From the NCBI GenBank assembly GCA_026706425.1, contig JAPOYW010000245.1:1-8546 (forward strand): a stretch of DNA of 8,546 nt, in the 5' to 3' direction. The notes beneath the pieces are model-generated. The model made no database searches. It was not told where the DNA came from and saw nothing but the letters and a program-made list of their open reading frames with translations. The stretch comes from Gammaproteobacteria bacterium (GTDB lineage: Bacteria; Pseudomonadota; Gammaproteobacteria; Pseudomonadales; Azotimanducaceae). A program made the position numbers and the translations under genes. Below, piece after piece: positions 1-6,394 of the stretch; the stretch's first letter is position 1; each line of letters starts with the position of its first letter.

Positions 1-1
1 C

Positions 2-314
2 GCCGAGTCGCTGGCCGAGGGGATCGTGTCTGCGGTGAATGCCGCCGAGGTCGTCACCCGTTACATCGACCAAGGCGCGAGCCCCGACCAAGCACGCCGT
101 TGGCTGCAGGACCTCGGGCTCGCCATCCGTCCGTTCGACGAGGGCTTGGCGCTTGAAGCGGGCTTGCTGCGCGCGCAAACCCCGAGACAAGGCACTTTCG
201 CTGGGGGACCGCGCCTGTCTTGCCTTGGGCGTGCGGGAGAACGTTCCGGTCGTGACTGCTGACAGGGCCTGGGCTGAACTCGGTCTCGACGTGTCGGTTC
301 GCCTCATCCGATGA
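2..314 (+). pseudogene. VapC-like PIN-domain ribonuclease toxin, C-terminal part, frameshifted
   Basis: This is the C-terminal two-thirds of a PIN-domain protein of the type II toxin VapC kind, metal-dependent RNases normally paired with a VapB antitoxin. The reading frame is open from the window edge (codons from base 2), so the true start and the first catalytic Asp lie outside; the GTG at 26 is internal. Seen: 'SAVNAAEVVTRY' carries the conserved Glu of the PIN core, 'LSLGDRACLALG' the central Asp, and 'VVTADRAWAEL' the last Asp. The first half is read in frame 2 and the second in frame 3. Dropping one C from the CCCC run at 180-183 joins them into the usual 'AQTRDKALSLGD' order, so a single-base insertion, real or a sequencing error, explains the break. 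No antitoxin is visible; it would lie upstream of the window. The gene converges on the HIT gene with 6 nt between stops. Confidence 0.8.
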
Positions 315-320
315 CCGGAG

Positions 321-749
321 TCAAGGCGTAGATTCCAACTCGGCCCTGATCCGCGCCGCGTGCTCGCGGAGCTCCGCTGGCGACGCCACCGAGCGGGCGT
401 GCAGCGTCAATCCCTCCCCTTCGTAGCGCGGAATGACGTGGAAATGGATGTGAAACACGGTCTGGCCGGCGTCCGCGCCGTTGAGTTGAACGATCATCAT
501 CCCCGGGGGGTTGAAGGCAGCTTTCACAGCCCGGGCAACGCGTTGGGTCGTTGAGATCAATTGGCCGAGTCCCTCGCTACTCAAATCGAAGATGTTCTCT
601 GCGGGCTCGCGCGGAATGATCAGCGTGTGCCCCGGGCTTTGCGGCATCAGGTCCATGAAGCCGAGGCAGTGCTCTTCGTCCAGCACCACGTGGGCGTCCG
701 CCTCGCCGCGCAGGATCTTCGCGAAGATGTTGTTGGGATCGTATGCCAT
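321..749 (-). CDS. HIT-family (histidine triad) nucleotide hydrolase
   Basis: A 142-residue cytosolic protein of normal length for the HIT family, which hydrolyses nucleoside phosphoramidates or dinucleoside polyphosphates (Hint and Fhit-type branches). The histidine triad is at residues 100-107 (HIHFHVIP), matching H-x-H-x-H-x-x, with His104 expected to be the nucleophile. The N-terminal part fits the family: 'NIFAKILRGE' at 7-16, 'LGFMDLMPQSPGHTLIIPR' at 29-47, and an Asn-Gly before the triad at 90-91. The ATG at 749 is chosen because the 'DPNNIFAKI' start follows immediately. It lies 9 nt after the TGA of the upstream oxidoreductase gene and has only a weak Shine-Dalgarno, which suggests co-transcription and translational coupling. 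The exact substrate cannot be read from sequence. Hint-like is my preference, as the short C-terminal extension is typical of bacterial Hint/YcfF-like proteins. Confidence 0.93.
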   Translation of the reverse strand: MAYDPNNIFAKILRGEADAHVVLDEEHCLGFMDLMPQSPGHTLIIPREPAENIFDLSSEGLGQLISTTQRVARAVKAAFNPPGMMIVQLNGADAGQTVFHIHFHVIPRYEGEGLTLHARSVASPAELREHAARIRAELESTP

Positions 750-758
750 GGCGGTTAC

Positions 759-1823
759 TCAGCTTGTCTTGACAGGCATCTCCAGGCCGCGGGGAACCCC
801 TGGGTTCTCCAAGGCCTGCACATGCCCCATGACGTCTCGAAAGCGTTCCTGCTGCTCCGGCGTGGACCTCGGCAGCCCTAGCCCCGTCCGCGTCGCGTAC
901 TCCCGGTGTTCGGCGAGGAATCCGGGCAGACCGTCGTAGGTGCACGTCTGCGCTAGAGCCAAGATGTCGTCGACGGTGACCGTGTCGCGCATCTCGTCCC
1001 AACGCCCGCGCAGCGAAAGCGCATGGAGTTTGAGGCCCAACTCCTCGAGTCCGTGCAGCGCCAACACCTTGTGGTACGTCCGGGTGGAGCCGTAGAACGA
1101 CAGCGCACGGCGCATGCCGAGCGCCTTCTGTTCGATCTCGCTGTCGCTGTCGCCGAGGATCAGGTAGCCGCTCTCGGCGATCTCGAGATCGGACCACGTT
1201 CGGCCGCTTCGTTCCAGACCCGTCCTGATGGCCGGAAGCAGCACCTCGCGCATGTACCTGTCCGACATGATGCCGCCGTGAGGCATGATCACGTCGGCCA
1301 CTTCCCCCGCCGTGCGCGCCATGCCCGGCCCGACCATGGCGAGCCCGACCTTGGGCCGCGGATGTTCGATCGGGCCCGGATTGAAGTTGGGCGTCATCAG
1401 GGTGTAGGTGTACTGCTTGCCGAGAAACTGCGCGGGCTTGCCGTCCTGCCAAGTGTCCCAGACGGCGTGCATCATGCGGATGTACTCGCGCATCCGCGGT
1501 GCCGGCGGCGACCACGTGCCGCCGAAACGTCGTTCGTTGTGGCCCTTCACCTGGCTGCCCAGACCCAGGCAGAACCGTCCCCCGGAAAGGTGCTGCAGAT
1601 CCCACGCCTCCATGGCCAGTACCATCGGGCTGCGCGGAAACGCGATCGTCACGGAAGTCTGCAGGCCGATGCGCTCGGTCGCCATCGCAGCCACGGTCAT
1701 GGTGAGCATGGAGTCGTGGGACAACTCGCCGCAGGTGATGCAGTCGAAGCCTGCGGCCTCCGCCGCGCGGGCTTGCGCCGGTACCGCCGCCGGCCAGCCG
1801 CCAACGCCCGTAATCACTTTCAT
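759..1823 (-). CDS. Luciferase-like (LLM class) flavin/F420-dependent oxidoreductase
   Basis: A 354-residue TIM-barrel oxidoreductase of the bacterial luciferase-like superfamily, which uses FMNH2 or coenzyme F420. Seen: N-terminal strand 'MKVITGVGGW', 'AAEAAGFDCITCGELSHDS' at 20-38 (the usual region after helix 1), 'FPRSPMVLA' at 62-70, and the hallmark 'LSGGRFCLGLGSQ' at 79-91, followed by 'ERRFGGTW' and 'PRMREYI'. The pattern resembles the TIGR03617 (MSMEG_2256-like) F420 group, but whether F420 or FMN is used cannot be decided here. The frame stays open to a GTG at 1880. I choose ATG 1823 because a strong GGGAGGG lies 6 nt upstream and the protein then begins at the first barrel strand. 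It is the first gene of a two-gene operon with the HIT hydrolase. It is divergent from the ThuA-like gene over a 104-nt intergenic region. The substrate is unknown. Confidence 0.9.
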   Translation of the reverse strand: MKVITGVGGWPAAVPAQARAAEAAGFDCITCGELSHDSMLTMTVAAMATERIGLQTSVTIAFPRSPMVLAMEAWDLQHLSGGRFCLGLGSQVKGHNERRFGGTWSPPAPRMREYIRMMHAVWDTWQDGKPAQFLGKQYTYTLMTPNFNPGPIEHPRPKVGLAMVGPGMARTAGEVADVIMPHGGIMSDRYMREVLLPAIRTGLERSGRTWSDLEIAESGYLILGDSDSEIEQKALGMRRALSFYGSTRTYHKVLALHGLEELGLKLHALSLRGRWDEMRDTVTVDDILALAQTCTYDGLPGFLAEHREYATRTGLGLPRSTPEQQERFRDVMGHVQALENPGVPRGLEMPVKTS

Positions 1824-1859
1824 CCAACGCCCTCCCGAGGCTTGCGAGCAAAGGGTGCA

Positions 1860-1865
1860 ATCATA
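1860..1865 (-). promoter_or_regulatory. Possible -10 box for the oxidoreductase-HIT operon
   Basis: On the minus strand the sequence TATGAT (5 of 6 to TATAAT) lies 36 nt upstream of the ATG at 1823. No convincing -35 hexamer is found at 16-18 nt, so this is a weak call made from the -10 only. Confidence 0.22.
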
Positions 1866-1871
1866 ACCGCG

Positions 1872-1901
1872 ATGACGCACGCGACCGGCGCACAGTAGAA
1901 T
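1872..1901 (+). promoter_or_regulatory. Candidate sigma70-type promoter for the ThuA-like gene
   Basis: ATGACG at 1872-1877 (4 of 6 to TTGACA) and TAGAAT at 1896-1901 (5 of 6 to TATAAT) are separated by 18 nt. Transcription would start near 1908, giving a leader of about 20 nt that contains the GGGGAGGA ribosome site. The position in the divergent intergenic region supports it. Confidence 0.4.
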
Positions 1902-1927
1902 CGATGGACCTAATAGGGGAGGACGAC

Positions 1928-2737
1928 ATGCCCAATCGAGCGCATCTCATCACCGGCGGCTACCCGGTCGGATCGACGGCCGGCCACGACATGGACTATG
2001 CACGCATCGAACTCCTTCGCCGGCTGTACGCGAGCGGCTACCAGACCACCGTCGCCAACGACTTCACCGACATCGGTCCCCGCCTTGCCGGTGTCGATTT
2101 CCTGGTCACCTACGTCGCCGGCCCCTATCCCGACGACGAGCAGAGCCGGATCGTCGACGATTGGCTCGCCGAAGGCGGCAGGTGGTTCGCGCTGCACGGC
2201 ACCAGCGGCGGTCGGGCCAAAAGGGTCGACGGCAGCCGACGCCGGAAGATGGTCCGGCTCGCCCACCACGACCTGCTCGGTGCGTTCTTCCTAAACCATC
2301 CGCCGGTGCGCCGTTTCGATGTCGCGGTCGAGGCCAACGACCATCCGCTTGTGAACGGCCTGCCCCAGACCTTCGCCGTCACCGACGAGCTTTATCTAAT
2401 CGAACCGGTGGGCGAGAGCCGGGTTCTGCTCACCACCGAACTGGCCGAGGATCCGTCGCCAGAAGGATTCGGCTTCGTCTACGACGAGGACACGTCCGTC
2501 GGCGCCGACGGCAAGACACGCGTGCTCGGCCTCGAACGCCAAGTCGGCGACGGCGCGGTGGCGTACGTCGCGTTGGGCCACTGCCACTCGCCGGCCACCA
2601 ACGCCCAGCCTTTCGTGGACCGGAACGTCGACGCCGAGGGCAAAACGCCGCTGCGCTTCCGGGGTGCTTGGGAAACGCCGGAGTTCGGGCAGATCCTAGA
2701 CAACGCAATGGGCTGGGGACAAAGCGCTGCCGCGTAG
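1928..2737 (+). CDS. ThuA-like domain protein (class I glutamine amidotransferase-like fold)
   Basis: A 269-residue protein with the ThuA/trehalose-utilisation-like fold, related to class I glutamine amidotransferases. Family members are linked to sugar metabolism, but the biochemical role is poorly defined. Seen: 'LITGGYPVGSTAGHD' at 7-21 (first strand and the family His-Asp), 'DFLVTYVAGPYPDDEQ' at 57-72, 'FALHGTSGG' at 87-95 in the nucleophile-elbow position, where there is no Cys, 'HHDLLGAFFLNHPP' at 113-126, 'HPLVNGLPQTFAVTDELY' at 139-156, and 'ALGHCHS' at 215-221. The DELY and GH motifs are typical of ThuA-like proteins. An earlier in-frame ATG exists at 1904, but GGGGAGGA sits 4 nt before the ATG at 1928, which decides the start. 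There is no signal peptide, so the product is likely cytosolic. It is monocistronic, divergent from the oxidoreductase operon, and ends inside a hairpin. Without the amidotransferase Cys it is probably not a glutaminase (inference). Confidence 0.87.
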   Translation: MPNRAHLITGGYPVGSTAGHDMDYARIELLRRLYASGYQTTVANDFTDIGPRLAGVDFLVTYVAGPYPDDEQSRIVDDWLAEGGRWFALHGTSGGRAKRVDGSRRRKMVRLAHHDLLGAFFLNHPPVRRFDVAVEANDHPLVNGLPQTFAVTDELYLIEPVGESRVLLTTELAEDPSPEGFGFVYDEDTSVGADGKTRVLGLERQVGDGAVAYVALGHCHSPATNAQPFVDRNVDAEGKTPLRFRGAWETPEFGQILDNAMGWGQSAAA

Positions 2738-2748
2738 CGCGGCGGCGC
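2724..2748 (+). terminator. GC-rich hairpin spanning the ThuA-like stop codon
   Basis: An 11-bp stem (2724-2734 with 2738-2748, one G-U pair at 2728/2744) has a 3-nt loop that is exactly the UAG stop codon. It is strong enough to be a terminator or a 3'-end stabiliser, but no T tract follows, so intrinsic termination is uncertain. Confidence 0.42.
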
Positions 2749-2864
2749 GCGAGCGTCTAGCCCTTCAACGCATCCTGCCGGTTCTGCGGCAAGCTCGCAC
2801 ATGTGTAGAAGCCGTTCGGTGACAATCGCTGCGCAAGTCAGGGCACGGATCCTCTGGATGGTTC

Positions 2865-3370
2865 TCAATGACGCTTGAACGGGCCAGGAGCATTCGGATA
2901 GATGCGCCAAAGCGCCGCAAATGCCGCGTGGCCAATCGCGTCCGCTTCCCGACTCCTTTCCGGGCCCATCTCTGCAATCACGGCGCGAATTCGCTTGTCC
3001 ATCGCCGGATGGCTATCGGTCTCCTCCCAGTGCTCAGCTCCTGCGAGGGTCATTGCGAACAGGGCGAAATGGATTCCGAGAGCTCGCTTATGCCGGACTC
3101 GCTCGAAGGGTTCGTTGGTAGCTCTCGCATGCTCTCCATCTTGGAGTCCATCGCGATCGCCGTGGAGGCACCGTCCTCGTTCCGACCGATGTCCCCGACA
3201 GAACGGATCTCGGCAACTCTGACCTCGGTGTTGTAGCGGTACGAACTCCGAAAGGAGAACAGCGTGTTCCGCTCGCCTCCTCGCTGCTGCCATACGTCCC
3301 TGAACTGCCCTGCTGTGAATACCACGTACGTTGCCTTGCTGAAGGCTGCCGAGCTGCACGGCGCCACGCA
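2865..3370 (-). pseudogene. Probable decayed gene of unknown function (frameshifted remnant)
   Basis: No intact gene occupies 2738-3376, but two minus-strand frames together give a coherent protein-like sequence. From about 3370 one frame reads 'VVFTAGQFRDVWQQRGGERN' and on through 'FSFRSSYRYNTEVRVAEI' to 'MRELPTNP'. At about 3105-3115 the sense moves to another frame: 'FERVRHKRALGIHFALFAM', 'GAEHWEETDSHPAMDKRI', ending 'WRIYPNAPGPFKRH' and a TGA at 2865. A missing base near the GGG at 3108-3110 would join the two parts into roughly 165 residues. The composition, rich in aromatic and acidic residues, differs from the Arg/Pro/Ala-rich shadows seen elsewhere. The 'SHPAMDKRI' stretch recalls the C-terminal part of some zinc-peptidase families, but no HExxH motif is seen, so I give no function. 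It begins 6 nt after the stop of the PGAM5-like gene. The stretch is visibly less GC-rich than its neighbours. The start is not determined. Confidence 0.42.
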
Positions 3371-3376
3371 TCAGGC

Positions 3377-3985
3377 CTACCCGTAGGTCAGTAGCGACGG
3401 CGGCAGGTGTCCGACGTCGTTGAGGCCCGTGACCTGGGTGCCTAGGTACGTCTTCGAAGAGACGCGGCAGATGCCGCAGTTGTGGATGTCGAACCGGGCC
3501 CAGGCGTCGAGACGAACGGCGAGCACGCGGCATAGCAGGTAGCGGATGACATTGCCGTGGCAGACCAAGAGCGTCGTGCCCTCGTTGTCGGACTCGAAGT
3601 AGCGGGAATAGGCCCGGTCGAGGTGCTCCCGGCACTCCGCGGTCTGCGAAGCCTTCACGCCCTCCGGGTAGAACACTTCCTGGCCGGGCGGAACCGACGG
3701 TACGCATTCGCAGATGTCCGCGTCCGTCTCGATGGTGATCGACGGGTGGTGCCGGGCGACCTCGTCGGCGGTCTGGCGCGCGCGGCGGTACTCGCTCGTC
3801 ACGATGCGGTCGATGGACTCGTCACGCAGCCGCTCAGCAGTGGCCGCGGCCTGCTTCTTACCCAACTCGGTGAGGCCGCCGAGTTGATTGGGCGCGGCCG
3901 TGTTGTGCTGGCCGTGCCGCAACAGGATGACGCTGCGCAGGGGCCGGATAATCCCGTGGGCCGGCTGCGGTTGACTGGTACTCAT
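3377..3985 (-). CDS. PGAM5-like histidine phosphatase family protein
   Basis: A 202-residue member of the histidine phosphatase (phosphoglycerate mutase-like) superfamily. Seen: the 'RHGQ' motif at 23-26 with catalytic His24; 'LTELGKKQA' at 38-46; 'SEYRRARQTADEVA' at 64-77 with the phosphate-pocket Arg; 'ICECVPSVPP' at 91-100, giving a candidate general acid Glu93; and 'VCHGNVIRYLLCRVL' at 141-155 with the second His143. From memory the 'HGNVIRYLLCR' block, the 'N(N/C)G' turn, and the ending 'LNDVGHLPP' match the eukaryotic protein phosphatase PGAM5 ('HANVIRYIVCRAL', 'LGDTGFMPP') better than the glycolytic mutase. A phosphoprotein or small-phosphoester phosphatase is therefore more likely than a mutase (inference). 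The N-terminus has no membrane anchor, unlike mitochondrial PGAM5. The start at ATG 3985 is supported by GGGGAG 6 nt upstream. It is followed directly by the remnant at 3370-2865. Confidence 0.88.
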   Translation of the reverse strand: MSTSQPQPAHGIIRPLRSVILLRHGQHNTAAPNQLGGLTELGKKQAAATAERLRDESIDRIVTSEYRRARQTADEVARHHPSITIETDADICECVPSVPPGQEVFYPEGVKASQTAECREHLDRAYSRYFESDNEGTTLLVCHGNVIRYLLCRVLAVRLDAWARFDIHNCGICRVSSKTYLGTQVTGLNDVGHLPPSLLTYG

Positions 3986-4024
3986 TGGCGGCTCCCCGAC
4001 TCGAGAAGGCGATTTCGGGAGCGC

Positions 4025-4030
4025 ATTCTA
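4025..4030 (-). promoter_or_regulatory. Possible -10 box for the PGAM5-like gene
   Basis: TAGAAT on the minus strand (5 of 6 to TATAAT) lies 39 nt upstream of the ATG at 3985. No recognisable -35 is present at the expected distance. The rest of the 200-nt gap 3986-4185 shows no gene or clear terminator. Confidence 0.28.
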
Positions 4031-4185
4031 CGGTCGCCCGGTCGCGCCACACCACTACCGGCGCGCGCGGAATAGCGATCGGCCGCTTCGCACGATGACC
4101 TTGACGCGTCGCCGATCAGAACACCTGCTCCGAGTCAGCTGCACGTACGGCCCCGGACACAGTGGCCCGGCGTAGGCGGATTCGA

Positions 4186-4698
4186 CTACTTACGTCGCTT
4201 CAGGTCGATCGTGGTCTTCTCTTCGGTGAGTTCGCCGTCCACCATGCTTCGCCACGTGGTGGTTAGACGATCATCGCCGTCGAAGACGTAAACGGCCTGG
4301 CTCATGTACGCCGACTTCGGCGACGCGAGGTTGGTGATGCTCTCGAAGCGCAATTCAAGGCGGTTGTCGTCGTCCGTGGTTTCGACCACGAGACGCGGTT
4401 GGTTGCCTGCCGCGCAGTAGTGCGTCATCAAGACCCGGTCGCCGTCGGCGTGGTACATGTTGACCATTTCGTGGCCATCGGAACTGTTCGGAAACATGGT
4501 CTCCACAACCGCCGAACCGCCGGCCGTCAATCGGAACGTGGATCCCACAACATCCGTTTCGCGACCGTCTTCGTCCAGCAGCATCCAGTCGCCCTCGAGC
4601 GCCGCGAGCTTCTCGATCACACCGGCTTTCTCCCCGGCGAAAACAGCCAAGCCCGGTGCGAGCAGAAGCACGCTGGCGATCAGTAGTCCGTTCCTCAT
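4186..4698 (-). CDS. Secreted protein of DUF1579 / lipocalin-like appearance
   Basis: A 170-residue protein with a Sec signal peptide: 'MRN', a hydrophobic core at about 4-19, and 'AVFA-GEKAG' as a likely cleavage site near residue 21. The mature part is a short beta-rich domain: 'LEGDW' at 34-38, 'VETMFP' at 65-70, 'HEMVNMYHADGDRVLMTHYC' at 76-95 continuing 'AAGNQPR' to 102, and a C-terminal strand 'LTTTWRSMVDGE'. This resembles DUF1579-like/heme-binding-like barrel proteins found exported in many bacteria; the ligand and role are unknown. Its Cys95 is the only cysteine in the mature chain, so there is no disulfide. The frame stays open upstream to 4803, but ATG 4698 gives the signal peptide and has GGAG 10 nt before it, so I prefer it. 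It is divergent from the GST gene over 96 nt. A weak minus-strand -10 (TACACT, 4733-4738) lies in that gap. Confidence 0.78.
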   Translation of the reverse strand: MRNGLLIASVLLLAPGLAVFAGEKAGVIEKLAALEGDWMLLDEDGRETDVVGSTFRLTAGGSAVVETMFPNSSDGHEMVNMYHADGDRVLMTHYCAAGNQPRLVVETTDDDNRLELRFESITNLASPKSAYMSQAVYVFDGDDRLTTTWRSMVDGELTEEKTTIDLKRRK

Positions 4699-4732
4699 CG
4701 AACTCGTACTCCAAACATCATGATGGGCGGCT

Positions 4733-4738
4733 AGTGTA
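4733..4738 (-). promoter_or_regulatory. Possible -10 box for the secreted-protein gene
   Basis: TACACT on the minus strand (4 of 6 to TATAAT) lies 34 nt upstream of the ATG at 4698. The -35 region (about 4757-4762, CTGTCC) matches poorly. It is called mainly from its position in the divergent gap. Confidence 0.22.
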
Positions 4739-4794
4739 GCGGCATGGCTCCTGATCGGACAGGCGGGCGGACGGGACGTGCTAACGTTCCCGGT

Positions 4795-5484
4795 ATGCAG
4801 CAAACGGTCCCTCCCCTAACCCTCGTCATTGGCAACAAGAACTACTCGTCCTGGTCTGCGCGACCCTGGTTGACGATGATGGAACTCGGTATTCCGTTCG
4901 GCGAGCGAATGCTCAAGTTCGACTCCGAGGATTGGGCTAAGAACATCGACGCACTCTCCCCGACGGGGTTGGTGCCTGTGCTTTGGGAGGGTAAACCCGG
5001 TTCGGGCTTCGCCACCTTCGACACCGTGGCGATACTTGAACGTCTGCACGAGCTGTTTCCCGAAGCCGGCGTCTGGCCCCGCGATGCCCGGGCGCGGGCA
5101 CACGCCCGGTCCCTGGTCGCCGACTTTCACGCCGGCTACCCGCACCTGCGCGCAGCGATGCCCATGAATATCCGCAGTTCTCATCCGGGCAAGGGCATGT
5201 CGCGCGAAGTCGCGGCGGAGGTCAAGCGGCTGTGCTCGCACTGGCGCAACGCCCGAGCCGCCTTCGGCGCCCGCGGACCGTTCCTGTTCGGCGATTTCTG
5301 CGCAGTCGACGCCTTCTACACGCCGGTCGCATCGCGCTTCTTGACGTACGCGGTGACACTCGACCACGAGGCCAGGAGCTACCCAGACGCGCTATTGGGC
5401 ACACGCGCCATGCGGGTTTGGACCGAAGCGGCCCTGCTCGAGACCGAATTCGTTCCCATGGACGAGCCCTACGCCACCGCGTAG
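4795..5484 (+). CDS. Glutathione S-transferase family protein (serine type, YfcF/MaiA-like)
   Basis: A 229-residue cytosolic GST. Seen: thioredoxin-like N-domain with 'IGNKNYSSWSARPWL' at 12-26, where the SSWS serines are in the catalytic position; the cis-Pro loop 'SPTGLVPVL' at 55-63; and 'FDTVAILERLHELFPE' at 75-90, in which Thr replaces the usual Ser of the glutathione gamma-Glu-binding 'ES/DS' motif. The helical C-domain contains 'FLFGDFCAVDAFYTPVASRF' at 163-182, with the conserved N-capping Asp172. The 'NKNYSSWS-RPWL' signature is common in proteobacterial GSTs annotated as YfcF or maleylacetoacetate-isomerase-like, and the substrate cannot be named. The frame is open from an ATG at 4744, but homologues begin a few residues before 'LTLVIGNKNYSSW', so ATG 4795 is preferred. 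Neither start has a good Shine-Dalgarno. The gene is divergent from the secreted-protein gene and convergent with the RNA methyltransferase. Confidence 0.9.
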   Translation: MQQTVPPLTLVIGNKNYSSWSARPWLTMMELGIPFGERMLKFDSEDWAKNIDALSPTGLVPVLWEGKPGSGFATFDTVAILERLHELFPEAGVWPRDARARAHARSLVADFHAGYPHLRAAMPMNIRSSHPGKGMSREVAAEVKRLCSHWRNARAAFGARGPFLFGDFCAVDAFYTPVASRFLTYAVTLDHEARSYPDALLGTRAMRVWTEAALLETEFVPMDEPYATA

Positions 5485-5494
5485 GGGCGGCTAT

Positions 5495-5511
5495 CGCGCC
5501 CGAAGGGCGCG
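5495..5511 (+). terminator. Hairpin 10 nt after the GST stop codon
   Basis: A perfect 7-bp stem CGCGCCC / GGGCGCG (5495-5501 with 5505-5511) closes a GAA loop just after the GST stop. No clear T tract follows, so it is a terminator candidate by position and stem strength only. Confidence 0.38.
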
Positions 5512-5559
5512 CCCTCGCCCGTTTACGTGTAAGAACGTCGGTTCGGCTTCCCCAACAAC

Positions 5560-5591
5560 GGGACGGGACAAGCCCGGGGCAAGCCCGTCCC
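5560..5591. terminator. Hairpin between convergent GST and RNA methyltransferase genes, possible bidirectional terminator
   Basis: A perfect 8-bp stem GGGACGGG / CCCGTCCC (5560-5567 with 5584-5591) encloses a 16-nt loop. It also contains a direct repeat of CAAGCCCG (5569-5576 and 5580-5587). It sits 5 nt beyond the methyltransferase stop on the minus strand and 75 nt beyond the GST stop on the plus strand. A U tract is missing on both strands. It may also be a copy of a dispersed REP-like palindrome. Confidence 0.42.
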
Positions 5592-5596
5592 CTGTC

Positions 5597-6388
5597 CTAC
5601 GGGGTGTGCCTCTGGCGTCGGGCTTCGAATAGTAGAACGGTCGCCGCCATCGCGGCGTTGATCGAGTCTGCCCGACCCGACATCGGTATTCGCACGGCTT
5701 CGCCGCCTGGTGCCGACCATCCGGCACCGAGGCCTAAGTGTTCGCTGCCGACCACAATCGCCACTGCGCCGCGTAGGTCCGCCTCGGTGTACCCGACAAC
5801 CGCATCCGGCTGCGCAGCGACGATGCGGATTCGCCGCGCATCAAGCCAATGCCGCACATCGCTCGCGCTTCCCGCCGCGAGCGGCACGCTGAACAACGTG
5901 CCCATGCTGGCCCGAACGACGTTCGGGTTGAACACATCCGTCGTGGGATCGGCGACCACCATGCCGGCCACGCCGGCGGCATCCGCCGTGCGCAGCATCG
6001 CCCCGAGGTTGCCGGGTTTCTCGATGCCGGCGGCAACCAGCCACAGGCCGTCGTCCGTCTCGGGAAGCCGCCCAAGTTCGAGGTCGGGCATCGGGCCCAC
6101 GCCGAGCACGCCGTCCGGCCTGTGCCGGTAGGACATTTTCTCGAACACCGCGCGACTCGTCGGTTGGCAGTCGGCCGCCGTCGCTGCGATGCGCTCCACC
6201 ACGCTTCGTCCGCGGTCACCGAGCAATTCCTCGCAGTAGTAGAGCGTGGCCATCGCCAAGCCCGAGTCCGCCGCACACGACAGTTCGCGCGTCCCCTCGA
6301 CGACGAACCGACGCTCCCGGTCGCGATGTCGCCGGTTGCGAAGCTTGACGACGTCCTTGACGCGGGGATTGCGTACGCTGGTGAGCAC
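5597..6388 (-). CDS. SpoU/TrmH-family RNA 2'-O-methyltransferase
   Basis: A 263-residue SPOUT-class methyltransferase that would transfer methyl from S-adenosylmethionine to a ribose 2'-OH in rRNA or tRNA. Seen: an N-terminal substrate-binding domain ('SVRNPRVKDVVKLRNRRHRD' at 4-23, 'RFVVEGTREL' at 27-36), then the SPOUT knot. Motif 1 is 'EKPGNLGAMLRTADAAG' at 123-139 with Asn127 and catalytic Arg133. Next come 'NPNVVRASMGTLFSVPL' at 154-170 and motif 2 'VVGSEHLGL' at 212-220 (the usual Glu-Gly is Glu-His here). Motif 3 is 'IPMSGRADSINAAMA' at 234-248. Length and order are normal for RlmB/TrmH/TsnR-like proteins, and the exact RNA target is not decidable. The start is a GTG at 6388, the first start after an in-frame TAG, giving the family-typical 'LTSVRNPRVK' N-terminus. 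No Shine-Dalgarno is visible. It lies 6 nt after the dioxygenase stop and is probably translationally coupled to it. Confidence 0.92.
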   Translation of the reverse strand: MLTSVRNPRVKDVVKLRNRRHRDRERRFVVEGTRELSCAADSGLAMATLYYCEELLGDRGRSVVERIAATAADCQPTSRAVFEKMSYRHRPDGVLGVGPMPDLELGRLPETDDGLWLVAAGIEKPGNLGAMLRTADAAGVAGMVVADPTTDVFNPNVVRASMGTLFSVPLAAGSASDVRHWLDARRIRIVAAQPDAVVGYTEADLRGAVAIVVGSEHLGLGAGWSAPGGEAVRIPMSGRADSINAAMAATVLLFEARRQRHTP

Positions 6389-6394
6389 GCCGCG

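Noticed and set aside
577..1860. Minus-strand open frame of 427 codons overlapping the oxidoreductase and HIT genes
   Set aside because: Arg/Gly/His-rich frame-shifted shadow of two clearly recognised genes in the same direction; a high-GC artefact.
2776..2791. Small hairpin TGCCG-6 nt-CGGCA after the ThuA-like gene
   Set aside because: A 5-bp stem with no T tract is expected by chance in GC-rich sequence.
3557..4075. Plus-strand open frame of 172 codons opposite the PGAM5-like gene
   Set aside because: Antisense mirror of the phosphatase, Val/Arg/Leu-rich and without recognisable domain.
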